Source: an uncultured Campylobacter sp. (GTDB lineage: Bacteria > Campylobacterota > Campylobacteria > Campylobacterales > Campylobacteraceae). Taken from it: a DNA stretch of 8,646 bases. The translations under genes were made by a program, and so were the position numbers. How positions within the stretch are numbered: the stretch's first letter is position 1; each line of letters opens with the position of its first letter. The DNA is taken from the NCBI RefSeq assembly GCF_938045225.1, contig NZ_CALINL010000064.1:1-8646 (forward strand), written 5' to 3'. Shown here piece after piece: positions 6,360 through 8,646 of the stretch. Below the pieces are notes generated by a model, which did not search any database, had not been told where the DNA came from, and saw nothing but the letters and a program-made list of their open reading frames with translations.

Positions 6360-7245
6360 TTTATTTTACCTTTGGCTTTATAGATTTTTTAAATTTATTT
6401 TTACCGTTACGCCGGCGTTTTTGCTGGATCCGTTTTTAAATTTCATCGCGTTTTTATTTTATAAATTTGACGCCAAACACACAAAAATCATCAGAGCAAA
6501 TCTAAATTTCGCCTACGCTGGCGAGCTCACAGCCGCGCAAAAAGAGCAAATCATCAAAGACACGTACCGAAACTATGCCAAATTTGCGGTAAATTTTATA
6601 AAAAATCAAAACGCGAGCAAGGAAAAAATCCTAGAAAAAGTCGAATTTAAAAACCTAGAAATCTTTAAAAACGCGCTTACCTCTGGCCGCCCGATCATCG
6701 TGCAAACTGCGCACTACGGGCAGTGGGAGCTTTTTTCTCTAGCTATGGCGGCGAAATTCGGCGGCGTTAGCATCGTCGGACGCGCGCTTGATAGCGCGGT
6801 CATGCAGCGCATTTTGGCGGCAAATCGCACCCGCTTTGATATCGAGCTAATCGATAAAATGGGCGGTGCAAAGCAAATTTTAAAAGCGGTCAGGGCGCGC
6901 CGATTAGTGGGCATCCTAGTTGATCAAAACACCGCCAAAGAGGAAGGCGTAGAGGTCAAATTTTTCGGGCGAAAGGTCCTGCATACGCCCGCAGTTAGCA
7001 TTTTCGCGCAAAAAACGGACGCGCTCATCGTACCCGCATTTATCCGCGAAAAAGGGGCAAACCTCAGCGAAATTTGCTTTTTTCCGTCGATTGACGTTAG
7101 GGATTTTGATAAAGAAGACGCCGTGCTAAAGGCCACGCAAGCACAATCAGACGCCACCGAGGCCGCCGTACGCGAGAAGCCGGACGAGTACTTTTGGTTT
7201 CACAAACGATTTAAGCATTTTAACGAGGAAATTTATAAATGCTAA
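6352..7245 (+). CDS. htrB: Lipid A biosynthesis acyltransferase (HtrB/LpxL family)
   Basis: This 297-residue inner-membrane enzyme should add a secondary acyl chain to Kdo-lipid A precursor from acyl-ACP. From MRDLFYLW, the N-terminus is a hydrophobic anchor (about 5-38). The catalytic HX4E motif is HYGQWE (H121, E126), followed by GRALDSAV (143-150), a KMGGAKQILKAV segment (169-180), VDQN (190-193), FFGRKVLHTPA (204-214) and the terminal FWFHKRFK (281-288), all hallmarks of HtrB. The start at 6352 is preferred over 6319 because AAGG is well placed and the protein then begins as its relatives do. It overlaps waaC by 8 bases and the next gene by 7, so the proteins are probably translated from one message. 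In C. jejuni htrB also follows waaC, as I recall. Acyl chain length cannot be read from the sequence. Confidence 0.93.
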   Translation: MRDLFYLWLYRFFKFIFTVTPAFLLDPFLNFIAFLFYKFDAKHTKIIRANLNFAYAGELTAAQKEQIIKDTYRNYAKFAVNFIKNQNASKEKILEKVEFKNLEIFKNALTSGRPIIVQTAHYGQWELFSLAMAAKFGGVSIVGRALDSAVMQRILAANRTRFDIELIDKMGGAKQILKAVRARRLVGILVDQNTAKEEGVEVKFFGRKVLHTPAVSIFAQKTDALIVPAFIREKGANLSEICFFPSIDVRDFDKEDAVLKATQAQSDATEAAVREKPDEYFWFHKRFKHFNEEIYKC

Positions 7246-8003
7246 GCGTCGTAATCCTCACGCTTAACAGCGAAAAATACCTCGCAGAGGTGCTAAAAAG
7301 CTGCGAATTTGCAGACGAAGTCGTCGTGGTTGATAGCGGCTCGCAGGACGCTACGGAGCAAATTTGCGCAGGGTTTAAAAACGTCAAATTTCACAAGCAA
7401 AAATGGCTGGGATTTAGCGCGCAAAAGCAGCTGGGAGTGGATCTAGCGCATAATCGCTGGGTTTTCGTGCTAGATAGCGACGAGGTGATTTTAGAGCAGC
7501 TGAGAGATGAAATTTTGCAGGTTTTACAGCGACCCGAGTTTTGCGCGTACGAGGTGGCGCGCGCAAATATATTTTTCGGCAAAGAAGTGCGCACGATGGG
7601 GCTTTACCCCGACTGCACGGTTAGGCTTTTTGACAAGACGCAGGCGGAATTTGACGGGCGCGAGATACACGAAAAGGTCGTTTTAAAAAGCGCGGTCAAA
7701 ACAGACGAACAAACCTCGGTGGACGCAGCAAATTTAACCAGCCCAAAAAACGGAATCGGTAGGTTAAAAAACCACTTCAAACACTATGCCTACGACAGCA
7801 TCGAGCAGTTTATCGCCAAGCAAAATCGCTACTCGAGCCTTGGCGCAAAGGGCGCAAAATCAAGCAAATTTAAGGCCGTTTTAAATCCCGCGTGGACGTT
7901 TTTTAAGCTATTTTTCCTAAAAGGCGGCTGGCGCGAGGGCTGGCGCGGCTACGTGATAGCAAGGCTTTACGCGCAATACACATTTTGGAAGTACGTAAAA
8001 TGA
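7239..8003 (+). CDS. Family 2 glycosyltransferase, WaaE-like LOS core transferase
   Basis: This 254-residue GT-A enzyme probably adds a hexose, likely glucose, to inner-core heptose at the cytoplasmic face of the inner membrane. It begins SVVILTLNSEKYL (3-15), then VVVVDSGSQDAT (28-39) for nucleotide-sugar binding, and has the metal-binding DSD at 79-81 (VLDSDE). GREIHEKV (140-147) is the conserved WaaE/KdtX-type acidic segment. NHFKHYAYDSIEQFIAKQNRYS (178-199) and the aromatic, Arg-rich C-terminus FFLKGGWREGWRGY (225-238) are typical of this subfamily. Residues about 150-173 form a polar stretch that looks like an insertion between the conserved blocks. AGGAA lies 8 bases before the ATG. It overlaps htrB by 7 bases and the following gene by 4 (ATGA). 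A glucose donor and the acceptor position are inferred from family and context only. Confidence 0.88.
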   Translation: MLSVVILTLNSEKYLAEVLKSCEFADEVVVVDSGSQDATEQICAGFKNVKFHKQKWLGFSAQKQLGVDLAHNRWVFVLDSDEVILEQLRDEILQVLQRPEFCAYEVARANIFFGKEVRTMGLYPDCTVRLFDKTQAEFDGREIHEKVVLKSAVKTDEQTSVDAANLTSPKNGIGRLKNHFKHYAYDSIEQFIAKQNRYSSLGAKGAKSSKFKAVLNPAWTFFKLFFLKGGWREGWRGYVIARLYAQYTFWKYVK

Positions 8004-8646
8004 AAGATAAAAAAATCAAAATCCTAGTTATGAAATTTAGAAACATCGGCGACGTGCTGCTCACGACTCCGCTCATCGAAAACCTGCGCCGCATCTACCC
8101 TGACGCGCAGATAGATTTCGCGCTAAACAAGGGCACCGAGGCGATGATCGAGGGCAACCCGAACATCCAAAACATCCACGTCTACGACCGCGCAAATATA
8201 AAAGAGGTCGGCTTTTTCAAACGACTTTGGCGCGAGCTAAAGTTCATCCGCGCCATCAAAAAGCAAAAATACGACATCGCAGTGCAGACTACAACGGGCG
8301 ACCGCGGCATCATCGTCGCCAAATACGCTAAAATCAAAACCATCGTGGGCTTTGAGGGCAAAAATAAAACCGTGAATAAAATAATAACGCACAAAGCCCC
8401 TAAAATAGGCGGCCTGCGCCACACCGTGGATAGAAATCTAGACGCCTTGGCCGCGCTAGGATTTGAGCCTAGCGGCAAACGAGTCAGCGTGTACTTCGAT
8501 CCAGACTGCATCAGTCATCTAAATTTACCGCTTAAATTTATCCACGTGCACCTAACTAGCCGCTGGATGTTTAAGTGCGCGGACGACGAAACCATGGCGT
8601 ATATTATCGACTTTTGCGAGGGGCTGGGCGCGCGCGTGGTGCTGAC
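8000..8646 (+). CDS. Heptosyltransferase family GT9, WaaQ-type (3' end outside window)
   Basis: The frame stays open from ATG at 8000 to the window edge: 215 codons of an expected total of about 340-360. It is a second GT9 enzyme, transferring heptose from ADP-heptose to the growing LOS inner core. The N-terminus ILVMKFRNIGDVLLTTP (8-24) contains the catalytic GD aspartate (D18), and IENLRRIYPDAQIDFAL (26-42) follows as in WaaF/WaaQ. YDIAVQTTTGDRG (91-103), HTVDRNLDALAALG (141-154) and LTSRWMFKCADDE (185-197) are more like WaaQ (heptosyltransferase III) than WaaF, recalling E. coli WaaQ TARQIFKCWD. The C-terminal ADP-binding DSxxGH region is missing from view. GGAAG sits 8 bases before the start, and ATGA overlaps the preceding stop. 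WaaQ subfamily is likely but not proven; WaaF is the alternative. Confidence 0.87.
   Translation, partial: MKDKKIKILVMKFRNIGDVLLTTPLIENLRRIYPDAQIDFALNKGTEAMIEGNPNIQNIHVYDRANIKEVGFFKRLWRELKFIRAIKKQKYDIAVQTTTGDRGIIVAKYAKIKTIVGFEGKNKTVNKIITHKAPKIGGLRHTVDRNLDALAALGFEPSGKRVSVYFDPDCISHLNLPLKFIHVHLTSRWMFKCADDETMAYIIDFCEGLGARVVL

Noticed and set aside
8182..8511. Minus-strand open frame of 109 codons at the right end
   Set aside because: It is antisense to the WaaQ-like gene, which has clear GT9 motifs and an operon-type overlap with the preceding gene.
1..8646. Very frequent AAATTT/AAATTTA words that resemble a dispersed repeat
   Set aside because: They fall in frame within genes as Lys/Asn-Phe and Leu codons and reflect typical Campylobacter codon and word bias, not a repeat family.
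1..8646. tRNA, rRNA, CRISPR, insertion-sequence or toxin-antitoxin content
   Set aside because: No cloverleaf-like segments, spaced direct repeats, transposase motifs, terminal inverted repeats or small paired genes were found. Nearly all sequence is accounted for by envelope, repair and metabolic genes.

Overview
The window looks like chromosomal DNA from an epsilonproteobacterium, most likely a Campylobacter. The evidence is the pervasive AAATTT-rich coding style, extended -10 promoters without an obvious -35, and a gene order (wlaX-type exonuclease divergent from waaC, then htrB and a family 2 glycosyltransferase) that I recall from the Campylobacter lipooligosaccharide (LOS) locus. Species cannot be settled by eye. 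The higher G+C and CpG of the right part suggests a non-thermophilic, oral-type Campylobacter rather than C. jejuni.

Layout, left to right. Bases 1-983 (+) hold the 3' part of a YhbW-like flavin-dependent luciferase-family monooxygenase, which enters from outside the window. It converges on a minus-strand operon at 980-3465. Read in transcription order, that operon is a UDP-glucuronate 4-epimerase-like sugar epimerase, 3-methyladenine DNA glycosylase I (tag), and a small exported ATP-dependent DNA ligase of the LigE type. The first two genes abut, the last two overlap by 13 bases, and an extended -10 promoter lies just upstream of the epimerase. Next on the minus strand are a lipoprotein of unknown function (3542-4270) with a Gly/Ala-rich hydrophobic C-terminus, and a WlaX-like DEDDy 3'-5' exonuclease (4395-5309).

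A 63-base divergent intergenic region (5310-5372) carries a perfect 11-bp inverted repeat. It separates the exonuclease from a tightly overlapping plus-strand LOS core operon: waaC (heptosyltransferase I), htrB (lipid A acyltransferase), a WaaE-type family 2 glycosyltransferase, and a WaaQ-type heptosyltransferase that runs off the right end. Together these would complete lipid A acylation and build the inner core by adding heptose and probably glucose. The epimerase could supply UDP-galacturonate to surface glycans.

No RNA genes, CRISPR arrays, insertion sequences, phage genes or tandem repeats were seen. No clearly new system is apparent. The points most worth a second look are the composition step near 3466-3541, the operator-like palindrome at 5319-5354, the pairing of an exported DNA ligase with a base-excision glycosylase behind a sugar epimerase, and the unusual lipoprotein.
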